From contig PMUP01000056.1 of assembly GCA_003166865.1 (NCBI GenBank), forward strand, positions 1 through 53,101: DNA of 53,101 nucleotides, given 5' to 3'. A program made the position numbers and the translations under genes. The notes below the pieces were generated by a model that was given only the letters and a program-made list of their open reading frames with translations, made no database searches and had not been told where the DNA came from. This document shows positions 22,510-31,266 of the stretch, piece after piece. The DNA is from Bryobacterales bacterium. Its GTDB lineage: Bacteria; Acidobacteriota; Terriglobia; Bryobacterales; Bryobacteraceae. Position 1 is the first letter of the stretch. Each line of letters starts with the position of its first letter.

Positions 22510-24756
22510 GTGCGTCGGATATACGTGCGCCCCCGTTTTTTCACGTTGCCTGCCACTCTGCTGCTGTGCGCCGCCACCGGCGCCTCCCAATCCACCACCG
22601 TCAACGTCGAAGTCAGCAATCACTTCGACCCCGCAGTGGGCGTGAATGGCCGCCTGCAACTTGCGATGTCGACTTCGTTTCAACTTGTCAGCTGGAGCTA
22701 TCAGTTCTTCGAGCAACAGCCGCAGGCGCTGGCGCCTCTGGCCGCGCTTCAGCCGCAACACACCCGCGTGCAGTTGGTCCCCGGCAGCGACCCGCTCAGC
22801 AGCCCCGGCGTCTGGGATTTCTCCAAGCTCAACGCGCTGCTCGCGCCCATCCAGAGTTCCGGCGACCACAGTCCGGAACTTCAAATCGCCGGCGCTCCCG
22901 CCTTCATGGACGATTCGAACAGCTATATCCTCCCGGCCAGTTACGGGGACTTCGCCAGTATGAGCGCCAATTTGGTTCGCTATTACAACGCGGGCGGCTT
23001 TGACGTTGCCGGCACTCATTTTCAGAGTCCCAGCCAGTACCCCATTACCTGGTGGGGCATCTTCAACGAGCCGAATGGCAATGGTTTGACGGCCCAGGCC
23101 TATGTCAATCTCTATAACACGATGGTCCCGGCCATGGCTCAAGCCGACCCGACGATCAAGTTCGCGGCCGTCGAACTCTCCGATTGGGCGCCGGACGCTG
23201 AGAGCTTCCTGCCTACGTTCGTTTCGAATGTGACCGCTCCCGTGGATGTGGTCGCCACGCACTTTTATTCCACCTGCAACCAACGGACGACCGATGCCAC
23301 AATCTTTCCGACGACGGTCAAGTTTGCCAGCGAGGTCAGCTACATCTACTCGGAGCTTGCGACCCAGCCGGCCCTCGCCGCGGTGCCAGTTTGGGTTACT
23401 GAGAATAACGTCAACGCCGACTACGCCCTCAACAATGGACTGAGCAACTGCAATGGCACGACGTTCGTGCTTGACCCGCGCGGCACCAGTCCGTTCTTCG
23501 CCGCGTGGCGGTCGCTGGTGTTTGAGCTGCTCGGCCAAGCCGGCGCCCAGGCGCTCTATCACTGGGATTTCACTTCCAACGCGCAGTTTGGCGAGACCGA
23601 TTCCTCGGGCAACCCCTATCTCAGCTATTGGGTCGACTATTATCTGTCCCACTGGCTGCCTTCGCCGCCTGGCCAGGACATACTACAGACCACTGCATCG
23701 GGCTGTTGTCTTTGGATCGCTGATTCGGGCAATGGCCTGATGTTGGGACTCGATACGCATACGATGGCGCTCCGCAATCCGGACGGGTCAGTGGTGATCC
23801 TGATGTCCAATCACGCGGTCCAGCACTTTAACGACAACAACGGCACGGGAGTTTCGCGTACCTTTGCGCTCAATCTGTCGGCTCTCGGCGCGTTCACTTC
23901 AGCCACGTTGGTTACGCTCGACTCCGCAACGCCTCTGGGTGGTGGTCCCCAGCTTCAATCGCTCACTCCCTCGGCCGAGATGCAGGTGACTCTCCCTGGC
24001 TACGGCGCGGCATTGTTGCGGCTGTCCAATGCAACGCCCAACCTGACTGCCGCCGGCGTGGCGAACGGCGCAAGCTTTGCTTCTGGCCCTGTGTCTCCGG
24101 GCGAGATCGTGTCGCTATTCGGCTCCGCCATTGGTCCTCCCACGCCGGCCTCGCTGACCCTGACAAATCCGCGCTTGGTGGCCAACTCGCTAGCGGGCGT
24201 GCAGGTCTTCTTTGACGGTGTGCCGGCGCCTTTGCTCTATGCCTCCGCTGAACAGGTGAACGCTGTGGTTCCTTATGCGGTCGCCGGCCAATCCGTTACC
24301 GTGCTTCAGCTTGAATACTTGGGCGTGCTGTCGAGTCCCATCACGTTGCAGGTTGCCGCCACCGCTCCGGGTGTCTTCAGCATCGCTGGTTCGGGACGTG
24401 GCCCTGGCGCGATCCTGAATGTTCCCGACGAAACCGTGAACTCCGCCTTGAATCCGGCCGCACGGGGTGATTGGGTGAGCATCTTCGCCACTGGCGCAGG
24501 AGTGACCACTCCTGCCAGCGTGGATGGACTCCTTGCCTCCGCTCCATTGCCGGCGCCCAACGCCAACGTCTCGGTCACGATCGGCGGCTTTCCCTGCCAG
24601 CTCAACTTTGAAGGAGCAGCGCCTGGCTTCGTTTCTGGCCTGCTGCAAATCAATGCGCAGGTGCCTGCCGGAGTGGCGCCAGGCCCCGCGGTGCCGGTTC
24701 AAATAGCCATTGGATCCGCCAGCTCGCCGCTGACAGTGACTCTGGCCGTACAATAG
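22510..24756 (+). CDS. Secreted clan GH-A glycoside hydrolase with Solibacter C-terminal domain (TIGR03437)
   Basis: A 748-residue protein starting at GTG 22510, with signal peptide ending at TGASQS. Residues about 30-400 look like a TIM-barrel glycosidase of the GH39/GH5-like clan A: acid/base Glu at about 187 in WWGIFNEPNG and nucleophile Glu at about 298 in VWVTENNVNAD. A beta-sandwich (about 405-505) follows. From about 512 the C-terminus is the TIGR03437 module (AAGVANGASFASGPVSPGEIVSLFGSAIG, then LQINAQVPAGV), which is largely restricted to Solibacter-type Acidobacteria and often terminates secreted proteins. Substrate not predictable. The RBS is weak. Transcribed away from the membrane-protein/zwf pair. 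Confidence 0.85.
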   Translation: MRRIYVRPRFFTLPATLLLCAATGASQSTTVNVEVSNHFDPAVGVNGRLQLAMSTSFQLVSWSYQFFEQQPQALAPLAALQPQHTRVQLVPGSDPLSSPGVWDFSKLNALLAPIQSSGDHSPELQIAGAPAFMDDSNSYILPASYGDFASMSANLVRYYNAGGFDVAGTHFQSPSQYPITWWGIFNEPNGNGLTAQAYVNLYNTMVPAMAQADPTIKFAAVELSDWAPDAESFLPTFVSNVTAPVDVVATHFYSTCNQRTTDATIFPTTVKFASEVSYIYSELATQPALAAVPVWVTENNVNADYALNNGLSNCNGTTFVLDPRGTSPFFAAWRSLVFELLGQAGAQALYHWDFTSNAQFGETDSSGNPYLSYWVDYYLSHWLPSPPGQDILQTTASGCCLWIADSGNGLMLGLDTHTMALRNPDGSVVILMSNHAVQHFNDNNGTGVSRTFALNLSALGAFTSATLVTLDSATPLGGGPQLQSLTPSAEMQVTLPGYGAALLRLSNATPNLTAAGVANGASFASGPVSPGEIVSLFGSAIGPPTPASLTLTNPRLVANSLAGVQVFFDGVPAPLLYASAEQVNAVVPYAVAGQSVTVLQLEYLGVLSSPITLQVAATAPGVFSIAGSGRGPGAILNVPDETVNSALNPAARGDWVSIFATGAGVTTPASVDGLLASAPLPAPNANVSVTIGGFPCQLNFEGAAPGFVSGLLQINAQVPAGVAPGPAVPVQIAIGSASSPLTVTLAVQ

Positions 24757-24761
24757 CGCTG

Positions 24762-25297
24762 ATGTCCGTGCGACTCTCCTATCTCTCGCCCAAGGCGGCG
24801 GTCAAAATTACCCGATTCACGGCCGTGGTCTCTTTGCAATTGGTGAGTTTCGGCCGGGCGAGATCGTCTGCGTGAAAGGCGGACACATCTTCACTCGGGC
24901 GACCCTCGACGAGATAGCGCCGGTCTTAGGGCCGGCGGAAATTCAAATCGCCATCGACCTCTTTATCGGACCGTGCGACGCTGATGAGCGAGAAGGCGCC
25001 ATGATCTTCAGTAATCATTCCTGCGATCCGAACATCGGCGTGCAGGGCCAGATCGTATTTGTGGCGCTGCGCGAAATCGCAACGGGTGAAGAGCTCACGC
25101 ACGATTGGGCAACCACCGACGATGATGATTACAGCATGACGTGCCGCTGCGGAACGACAACTTGTCGCGGAGTGATTACCGGGAGAGATTGGCAGAACAA
25201 AGAGCTGCAGCGAAAATATCATGGGATATTCTCCTGGTACCTTCAGCGGAAAATTGACCACGCGGCTGACTATCTCAGAATCGAGAATCCGGCGTAG
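24762..25297 (+). CDS. SET-domain protein methyltransferase (frameshift near the start)
   Basis: The 3' part contains NHSCDPN, the AdoMet-binding and active-site SET motif; GEELTHDW, in which the usual Tyr is replaced by Trp; and a post-SET-like zinc cluster CRCGTTTC. The expected SET-N motif IHGRGLFA lies upstream in the same frame at about 24817. It connects to a good start (ATG 24762, MSVRLSYLSPKAAVK) only if one A is added to the AAAA run at 24809-24812. Restored length is about 178 residues. Such enzymes methylate lysines on proteins in eukaryotes; bacterial homologues are poorly studied. It starts 5 bases after the glycosidase. As sequenced, only an internal start near 24872 would work, which loses SET-N. 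Confidence 0.78.
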
Positions 25298-25881
25298 AAG
25301 ACGTTGTTATCCACCCCTGGATTGACCGGGCTCGTGAAGCCGTTGGATATGTGAAGAAACTTGTAGCCCAGGCTGATGGCGTGCCGCTGGCCCGTTTTGA
25401 TGCGGACTCCGCCGCCCAGATCGATCAGAAAATTCAATCCTGTCGCGCCAGGCACGTTAATGGGGATGGGCTCGCTGGAAGCAATGATGCCTTCGTTGGT
25501 TTGAAGGAACGGATACACTTTGTGGCGGCGGCCAAAGTCTGCCGTGAACCCGAGGGGCGTTACCGCGAATCCATACACGGCATGAGCGGGTACAAATGGC
25601 GGCAGATATTGGCTGGGCTGGAACAGAACGGCCGCCGGCATGATCTCTCCGGAATAAGAGATCGATACGCCGGGCCAAACCCAGCAACGGTAACTGTAGC
25701 CGAATCCAGCTATAAAAAAGCGGCGATCGGTCGTGGTTCCGATTAGCGTGGCGGAGACAGGTGAGTAACCGGCGAAGAATTGAAAATCGTGCCGGGGCTC
25801 GGATGGCGACGAGTCCGGCGAGCAAAACGCAGCCCAAGCCGGCGCGGACGAGAGTAGAATGAGTATCGCGAATTGCCGCAT
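25270..25881 (-). CDS. PagL-like lipid A 3-O-deacylase / acyloxyacyl hydrolase family protein
   Basis: I start at ATG 25881 (MRQFAILILLSSAPAWA, signal peptide); 203 residues. The mature chain reads as an outer-membrane beta-barrel with alternating aromatic residues. Near the C-terminus GYKFLHISNGFTSPVNPGVDN carries the His-x-Ser-Asn signature of PagL, whose His and Ser remove the 3-O acyl chain of lipid A. His 177 and Ser 179 would be the catalytic pair. It tunes outer-membrane lipid A structure. It overlaps the 3' end of the SET gene by 28 bases tail-to-tail. The start is 62 bases from the divergent DUF6152 gene. Confidence 0.78.
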   Translation of the reverse strand: MRQFAILILLSSAPAWAAFCSPDSSPSEPRHDFQFFAGYSPVSATLIGTTTDRRFFIAGFGYSYRCWVWPGVSISYSGEIMPAAVLFQPSQYLPPFVPAHAVYGFAVTPLGFTADFGRRHKVYPFLQTNEGIIASSEPIPINVPGATGLNFLIDLGGGVRIKTGQRHAISLGYKFLHISNGFTSPVNPGVDNNVFYAGFSILR

Positions 25882-25943
25882 GTCAAAACGAAAGTGACAC
25901 ATAGAAAATATCATGGAAGGCGCTGGTGTTGAGGAGGTAACAG

Positions 25944-26339
25944 ATGAAGCGCACACTATTGAAGTGGTTGACCGTTATGGCGCTCTTCGCAATCGCCAGC
26001 CAGGCGTTCGCGCATCACGGTTCTCGCGTGTCCTACGATTTGACGAGAACGGTAACGTTGAAAGGAATCGTGAAGGAATTTGTCTTCGTCAATCCGCACG
26101 TTTACATCACGTTTGAGGTGAAGGACGTTCAAGGTCTCGTCACGGAGTGGGCGACCGAAACCGACCCTCCGATCATGATGGCCTCGAGGTTCGGATGGTC
26201 GAGAAAATATCTGAAGCCGGGAGATGAAGTGACAATCACCGTATGGCCTTCGAAGGTTGGCGCGCCTCGGGGATTCCTGGCAAAGCTGGTGACCTCCGAC
26301 GGCAGGGTTACAGATCATTCCGAACAGCCGCAACAATAG
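25944..26339 (+). CDS. Small periplasmic DUF6152 family protein (second copy)
   Basis: A 131-residue protein with signal peptide MKRTLLKWLTVMALFAIASQAFA. The mature N-terminus is HHGSRVSYDLTRTVTLKGIVKEFVFVNPH, parallel to HHSFAAEFDPTKPVKLKGTV in the first copy. RBS AGGAGG is well placed. The family has no known function; the exposed His pair may bind a metal (inference). It is followed after 2 bases by a WEGDTLVV family protein, the same pairing as at 10961-12382 but in reverse order. Confidence 0.85.
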   Translation: MKRTLLKWLTVMALFAIASQAFAHHGSRVSYDLTRTVTLKGIVKEFVFVNPHVYITFEVKDVQGLVTEWATETDPPIMMASRFGWSRKYLKPGDEVTITVWPSKVGAPRGFLAKLVTSDGRVTDHSEQPQQ

Positions 26340-26341
26340 TT

Positions 26342-27115
26342 ATGCGAAGTCGGTTCATTATTGCCGCAGTGCTTCTTTCATCGGTGGCCGCAGCCCAGCC
26401 GCGCAGCAATGAAGCCCCCGATTCGCAAAAGGATCAACCCTTCGATCGGCACAGCCTGTCCGGAATCTGGTGGGGGCACGCGGCTCGAGGCACGAGAAAT
26501 TCCCTTAGCGCCACTGCTCCTCCGATGACCCAGTGGGCGCAGCAGAGACACGATGCGGCGAAACCTGGGCTGGGTCCGAGAGGGCAGCCGCTGGGGAACG
26601 ATCCCATGATGATCTGCGATCCCATGGGCTACCCACGCATCCTTTTCTGGAACAATTACCCCTACGAAATTATTCCGCTTCCGGACCGGATGATCATGTT
26701 CTTCGACTGGTTTTATACCTATCGCACCATCTGGACCGACGGGCGCCAGCTTCCCGCGGATCCGGACCCCAGATGGTACGGATATTCGGTGGGCAAATGG
26801 GACGGGGATGTTTTCGTGGTTCAATCGAATGGGTTCGACGATAGAACCTGGCTGGACGCCGACGGTCATCCCCACAGCGACGAGATGCACCTGGAAGAGC
26901 GCTATCAGCGCGCCGATCACAACACGATCGAGCTCAGCATGACGCTCACCGACCCCATGGCCTACACCAAACCGTGGGTGAGCGAGAAATTCACATTCAA
27001 GTTGGCCGATGGCAAAACGGAAATGCGCGAGGATGTCTGCGTGCCGTCGGTGGAAGCGAAATACAAGGAAACCATTCGGGAGCCGGCGGGCGGCGCGACT
27101 GTCCTCAAGAAGTGA
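26342..27115 (+). CDS. Secreted protein of the WEGDTLVV family (copy 2)
   Basis: ATG 26342 lies 2 bases after the DUF6152 stop and starts a signal peptide (MRSRFIIAAVLLSSVAAAQP); 257 residues. The conserved frame is present but diverged: RHSLSGIWWG, PYEIIPLPDRMIMFF, DGRQLPADPDPRWYGYSVGKWDGDVFVVQSNGFDDRTWLD, and LTDPMAYTKPWVSEKF. Asp replaces Glu in the W-E-G-D motif. A repeated Trp/Tyr pattern suggests a beta-rich fold. Function unknown. Close spacing implies strict co-expression with the DUF6152 partner. Confidence 0.78.
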   Translation: MRSRFIIAAVLLSSVAAAQPRSNEAPDSQKDQPFDRHSLSGIWWGHAARGTRNSLSATAPPMTQWAQQRHDAAKPGLGPRGQPLGNDPMMICDPMGYPRILFWNNYPYEIIPLPDRMIMFFDWFYTYRTIWTDGRQLPADPDPRWYGYSVGKWDGDVFVVQSNGFDDRTWLDADGHPHSDEMHLEERYQRADHNTIELSMTLTDPMAYTKPWVSEKFTFKLADGKTEMREDVCVPSVEAKYKETIREPAGGATVLKK

Positions 27116-27130
27116 GGTTCGCCTTAGCCG

Positions 27131-27433
27131 CTACAGCTTTGCGGCAATCATCTTCTTTAATTGTTTGATCCCGGCTTCATCGCGCGTGTAAAACGTCCAC
27201 TGTTTGATCTTCTTGCCGTGGACTAACCCGGCCTGCGACAGGATCTTCAAGTGCTCACTCGCCGTAGGCTGCGTAACCCCGAGCTTGCCGGCGATATTGC
27301 AGCCGCATATTCCGTCTTTGACACGGTCGCCATCCACCTGCGGCGGAAATCGCCCGGCCGGATCTTTGAGCCATTCAAGGATCTGCAGCCGGCGGTCATT
27401 TGCTACGGCCCGCAGGGCCAGTTCAAGATTCAT
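27131..27433 (-). CDS. ArsR-family transcriptional repressor
   Basis: Starting at ATG 27433 (MNLELALRAVANDRRLQIL) the protein has about 100 residues. A longer frame to 27472 would overlap the operator-like repeats. It is a winged helix: VANDRRLQILEWL, GKLGVTQPTASEHLKILSQAGLV as recognition region and KIKQWTFYTRD as wing. A Cys-x-Cys pair sits in GICGCNIAGKLG, the same position as the metal-binding ELCVCDL of ArsR/SmtB sensors, so it may respond to a metal or thiol stress. It is transcribed away from the PhzF-like gene and probably controls it through the repeats at 27442-27487. Confidence 0.88.
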   Translation of the reverse strand: MNLELALRAVANDRRLQILEWLKDPAGRFPPQVDGDRVKDGICGCNIAGKLGVTQPTASEHLKILSQAGLVHGKKIKQWTFYTRDEAGIKQLKKMIAAKL

Positions 27434-27441
27434 ATAGGTAT

Positions 27442-27487
27442 TTCGCCAATCGGCTAATTGACACTTCGCCAATCGACTAACTATACT
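27442..27487. repeat. Two tandem 23-base repeats in the arsR/phzF divergent promoter
   Basis: TTCGCCAATCGGCTAA (27442-27457) and TTCGCCAATCGACTAA (27465-27480) are direct repeats with period 23 and one mismatch, each followed by a short AT-rich tail. They lie between the ArsR start (27433) and the PhzF-like start (27498). The spacing of roughly two DNA turns suggests two operator sites on one face of the helix. I infer they are bound by the adjacent ArsR protein. Confidence 0.6.
27458..27487 (+). promoter_or_regulatory. Sigma-70-type promoter for the PhzF-like gene
   Basis: TTGACA (27458-27463, perfect -35) and TATACT (27482-27487, 5 of 6 for -10) are separated by 18 bases. The predicted transcription start near 27494 leaves almost no leader before ATG 27498, so the mRNA may be leaderless. 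Both elements are interleaved with the tandem repeats, so a bound repressor would block RNA polymerase. Confidence 0.55.
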
Positions 27488-27497
27488 GTAGCATGGG

Positions 27498-28400
27498 ATG
27501 CCGGAAATGACCAGCTCGCGGACATACCAGTATCGGGTTGTCGATGTCTTTACCGACTGCCCGCTGGAAGGGAATCCCCTCGCGGTCTTTCCCTACGCGC
27601 TCGGACTGGATGACGTGACCATGCAGAACATCGCCCGGGAATTGAATCTGTCTGAGACCGTGTTTATTTTCCCGGCGGCCCGATTCGGGTGTGCCGCCCG
27701 CCTCCGGATTTTCACGCCTGCGCGAGAGATGGATTTCGCCGGCCATCCCACCATCGGCGCGAGCTTCGTTCTGCTCGAAGACGGAATCGTGCCGAAACAG
27801 AGCGAACACTTCGCGCTGGAAGAAAACGTCGGCCCAGTTTCGATCCGCGTGGAACACGGCGGCCGTCCGTTGATCTGGCTGACCACGCCCCCTATCCAGG
27901 AAGGGCCCGTATTGGATCGAGTGTTGTGCGCCGGCGCTCTGGGACTTGCGCCTGAGGATCTGCTACCTGCCGCGCCGCAACGCCTAAGCGCGGGCAACCC
28001 GACCGTTTTTATCGCGGTCAGAGACAAGGAAACGGTGGATCGCGCCTGGCTTGACATGGGCGGCGTAAGAAAACTCAAAGGCACAAATCCAGAGCCGGTG
28101 TGCGTCTTCGTATTCGCGGTCACGCCGGAGGGAGCCTACTCTCGGATGTTCGCGCCTGAACACGGCGTGGTTGAAGACCCTGCGACGGGCAGTTCCACCG
28201 GACCTTTGGCAGCCTACATGCTGCGGCATAACCTGGTATCCGGCCACGCGGCCACGCGATTTGTGAGCGAGCAGGGCACGAAGATGGGCCGCCGCAGTAT
28301 TCTACACGTGCACATTCGCGGAGAACGTGGCGCGGATGGCATCGAGGTTGGCGGATTCGTCACACCGCTAGTGCGGGCCGTAATGCAATGGGAGGGGTGA
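27498..28400 (+). CDS. PhzF family isomerase
   Basis: A 300-residue protein of the diaminopimelate-epimerase-like PhzF family. The catalytic Glu is in NLSETVF (Glu 53), with the family motifs GNPLAVF (25-31), [12 protein letters not shown] (79-89), [16 protein letters not shown] and [11 protein letters not shown]. In phenazine producers PhzF isomerises trans-2,3-dihydro-3-hydroxyanthranilate, but most members outside phenazine clusters have unknown substrates, and no phz genes are present here. It is divergent from an ArsR repressor, and its stop codon overlaps the start of the ADOP permease (TGATG at 28398-28402), so the permease may be co-regulated. Confidence 0.92.
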   Translation: MPEMTSSRTYQYRVVDVFTDCPLEGNPLAVFPYALGLDDVTMQNIARELNLSETVFIFPAARFGCAARLRIFTPAREMDFAGHPTIGASFVLLEDGIVPKQSEHFALEENVGPVSIRVEHGGRPLIWLTTPPIQEGPVLDRVLCAGALGLAPEDLLPAAPQRLSAGNPTVFIAVRDKETVDRAWLDMGGVRKLKGTNPEPVCVFVFAVTPEGAYSRMFAPEHGVVEDPATGSSTGPLAAYMLRHNLVSGHAATRFVSEQGTKMGRRSILHVHIRGERGADGIEVGGFVTPLVRAVMQWEG

Positions 28401-28702
28401 TGGGAACCCTGATTCAGGATATGAAGTATGCGCTCCGGACGCTGCTGAAGAGTCCGGGTTTTGTCGCGATCGCCGTTCTGACGCTCGCGCTGGGGATCGG
28501 CGCCAACGTCGCGATCTTCGCTCTGGTGAATGCGGTGCTCCTGCAGCCGCTGCCATTCCATGAGCCTGACCGCTTGGTGCGCGTCTTCGACGATCTGAAC
28601 GGCGCTGGGGCAAAAGATGTCGGCATTTCGGTTCCCGAGTTGGAAGATTTGCGCCACCGCACTGACGTGTTCGCGAGCAAGTCAGCGCCGTGTGGCCTGT
28701 GA
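28400..28702 (+). pseudogene. ADOP-type MacB/FtsX permease, N-terminal piece
   Basis: ATG 28400 overlaps the PhzF stop and has GGAGGGG upstream. It encodes [20 protein letters not shown], the first transmembrane helix ([20 protein letters not shown]) and the start of the periplasmic core domain ([11 protein letters not shown]), then shifts out of frame at about 28679. The next piece (28690-30447) continues with [21 protein letters not shown], so a base is missing at about 28679-28681 (AAG, possibly AAAG). With two later frameshifts repaired the full gene is 28400-30867, about 820 residues, like the intact paralogue at 32608-35058. Confidence 0.75.
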
Positions 28703-30447
28703 GTGTGGCGTTAACTGGAGGAGATCGCGCCGAACGGATCGAACTGCTTGGCACCAGCCCGAGCTACTTTCAACTGTTGGGGGCGCGGGCGGCCGTCGGC
28801 CGGGTCTACGGGGAAGCGGACTGGGTGCCCGGTTTCCTGGATGGAATCGTCATTAGCGATGGCCTCTGGAAACGGCAATTCGGGGGCGATCCCGGCGTGA
28901 TCGGCCGGAGGGTTCGCGTAGACGAGGACGGTTACACCATCATCGGGATCATGCCGGCCGAGTTCCGGCACCCCGGCCGGACACTCGAAGGCGACGTTGA
29001 AATCTGGGCGGCCGCCGGCTTTCTCGCCGATCCTGCCCCGTCGCCGCCGATTCGCAATCTGCGTTTTTTGCCGGGCGCGATGGGCCGGCTGAAGCCGGGG
29101 CTGACACTCCAAGACGCACAACTGCGACTCGACGCGATAGTGGCGCAACTGCAACAGACTTATCCCAAGGACTATCCCGCGCAGTCGCGCTGGTCGCTGA
29201 GGATCCAACCGGTCGAAGCCAGCCTGACGGGTAATGTGCGGCCCACGCTGGTGGTCTTGCTGGCCGCAGTCAGTTTCGTTCTGCTGATTGTGTGCGTCAA
29301 CATCGCGAGCTTGCTGATCGCGCGATCGCCCGCGCGCACGCGGGAATTGGCGATTCGGCGGGCCTTGGGAGCTTCACGCGGGCGGCTGGTCCGCCAGTTG
29401 TTGACCGAGAGCGTGTTCATATCGCTGGCCGGGGGCATAGCGGCAATCGTGGTACTCCAATTGTCGCGAACATCGCTGCTCCGAATGATGCCAGCCGATT
29501 TGCCGCGGCTCAGCGAGGTGCACTTCGATTCCCTGGCTGTCGCTCTCGCGCTTGCGCTCTCTTTTATCACCGGCATTCTTTCCGGAGTGACACCGGCGTT
29601 GCAGGCGTCGGCCACCGACCCCAATCCCGGTCTCAAGGAAGGCGGCCGCGGCGGCACCGGCCAGAGCGTACGCACAAGCCGCTTTCGCGGTGCGCTGGTT
29701 TCGCTCGAGATCGCGCTATCAGTTGTGTTGTTAATCGGTGCGGGATTATTAGTACGGAGTTTCTCTGCTGTGCTGGGGCAGAATCCCGGTCTGGATCCAA
29801 AGGGCCTGACGGTTGGTCAAATCTGGATTCCGGTTCCCAACAATCCTAAGGCGAATCGATACTTGACTTCGCCTCAACGCGCCGGCTTGGCGCGGGAATT
29901 ACTTCATCAGATGAGGCTGTTGCCCGGCGTCCAGAGCGCGGCGATCGGCGACGCGAACACCATCCCATTTCTGAACAACCAAACAAATCCGGTCGCCTTC
30001 TTTTTCCCCGACGATACCGCCGTTGGTCAAAACAACTATGTGGCGGACTTCGGCGCGGTTAGCCCGGAGTACTTCGCAGTCCTCAAGACTCCACTCAAGC
30101 GCGGCCGTGTTTTTACAAATCAAGATTCGGACAAGTCCGCGAGAGTCGTCGTCGTGAACGAGGCTTTCATGCGGAAGTTTTCAAGGCAGAAGGACTTGAT
30201 CGGTAAACGCTTGCGCGATAGCTCCGGCAAGGAATCCCAGATCGTCGGCGTGGTGGGAGATGTGCGCGATGAGGGACTCGATATGCCCGCCTCACCCCGG
30301 GTTTACAGCTCGCTTCTCAGAATTCGGGATTTTCCCTGTCGGTCTTTCTTCGCACGCGTTCGGATGCCGCCGTCATTAAGGAGGCGCTTACCCGAACTGT
30401 ACACAGAGTGGACCCGGAATTGCCCGTTTTTGGAGTCCGGACCATGA
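28690..30447 (+). pseudogene. ADOP-type permease, central piece
   Basis: This is the largest part of the broken permease: the MacB-like periplasmic core (TSPSYFQLLGARAAVGRVYG, VRVDEDGYTIIGIMPAEFRHP), the first FtsX domain (LLAAVSFVLLIVCVNIASLL, RELAIRRALGASRGRLVRQL), a linker and the second core domain (RVVVVNEAFMRKF, IVGVVGDVRDEGLDMPASPRVYSSLL). After about 30317 the frame is lost. The frame beginning AAT at 30321 carries on NSGFSLSVFLRTRSDAAVIKE, so one base is missing near 30315-30320. ADOP proteins have duplicated permease modules and lack an ATPase partner gene nearby; their substrates are unknown. Confidence 0.78.
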
Positions 30448-30867
30448 ACGAATTGATGTCGGCTTCGATGGCTCGGCGGCGGTTCGCTCTTTCCTTAAAT
30501 GGCTGTATTCGCAGGCTTAGCTTTGTTTCTTGCAGCTATCGGGATTTACGGAGTGATGGCATTCGTGGTCGGCCAACGCACCCAGGAATTCGGCGTTCGC
30601 ATGGCGCTCGGAGCGCAACAACGCGACATTCTTATGCTCGCCTTCCGCCCCGGCCTGGTTCTTACATCCATCGGGACGGTTGCCGGCGTGGCCGTATCCA
30701 TCGGCGCCATGCGTCTGATGTCGAGCCTGCTGTTCGGTGTATCCCCGATCGACCCTTTCACCTTCGCCGGTGTTCCGATTCTATTAGGCGTAGTCGCGCT
30801 GATCGCATGCTGGCTTCCGGCCTGGCGCGCCACCCACATTCCAGCGGGTGTCACTCTGCGATCCTAG
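30321..30867 (+). pseudogene. ADOP-type permease, C-terminal pieces
   Basis: Two frames finish the broken permease. From 30321 to about 30496 the frame reads through VDPELPVFGVRTMNELMSAS and MARRRFALSL. From ATG 30499 the frame MAVFAGLALFLAAIGIYGVM to PAWRATHIPAGVTLRS supplies the second FtsX domain with GVRMALGAQQRDIL and the last helices. An extra A in the AAA run at 30497-30499 would explain the switch (FALSLMAVFAG once removed). Three indels in one gene, two losses and one gain, argue either for a real pseudogene or for poor local consensus. Without repair no full-length permease can be made. Confidence 0.75.
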
Positions 30868-30919
30868 GTTGTCGGCGAGCCTAGCGGCTTGAGCCGGCAA
30901 GATGATAATATCGCCAAGT

Positions 30920-31165
30920 ATGCCCACTGAACACATCGTCGCGCTCCTAGTTGCCGAACGCGACAGAATTAATCGAGCAATAGAGGCTCTCCAAGGAACA
31001 AAACGCCGGGGCCGTCCTCCAAAGAATCCGCTGGCCGCCCTCGCAGCGCTGCCTGCGCCAGCAGCCCCGAAGAAACGGCGCGGCGGGATGTCGGCTGCCG
31101 CTCGCAAGGCGCAATCCGAGCGAATGAAGGCGCAATGGGCGAAGCGCAGGAAGCAGGCCAAGTAG
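30920..31165 (+). CDS. Small basic AT-hook-like protein
   Basis: ATG 30920 gives 81 residues; the frame is also open from 30902. Residues 1-25 form a short amphipathic helix (HIVALLVAERDRINRAIEAL). KRRGRPPKNP (28-37) is an AT-hook, the minor-groove-binding R-G-R-P core. The tail RKAQSERMKAQWAKRRKQAK is strongly basic. A small nucleoid-associated or histone-like role is likely, but this is inference. It stands alone downstream of the broken permease. Confidence 0.7.
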   Translation: MPTEHIVALLVAERDRINRAIEALQGTKRRGRPPKNPLAALAALPAPAAPKKRRGGMSAAARKAQSERMKAQWAKRRKQAK

Positions 31166-31266
31166 CTTCGGTACCATTTTTTGACAAACCCTTACACCCG
31201 CCGGTCCACTTCCATCGGTCTCTTCTAATAGGTGCGCCTGATGGCGACCAGTAAGGAGATTAGTAA

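Noticed and set aside
22474-23652. Minus-strand frame of 392 codons
   Set aside because: Antisense of the glycosidase; no recognisable protein features.
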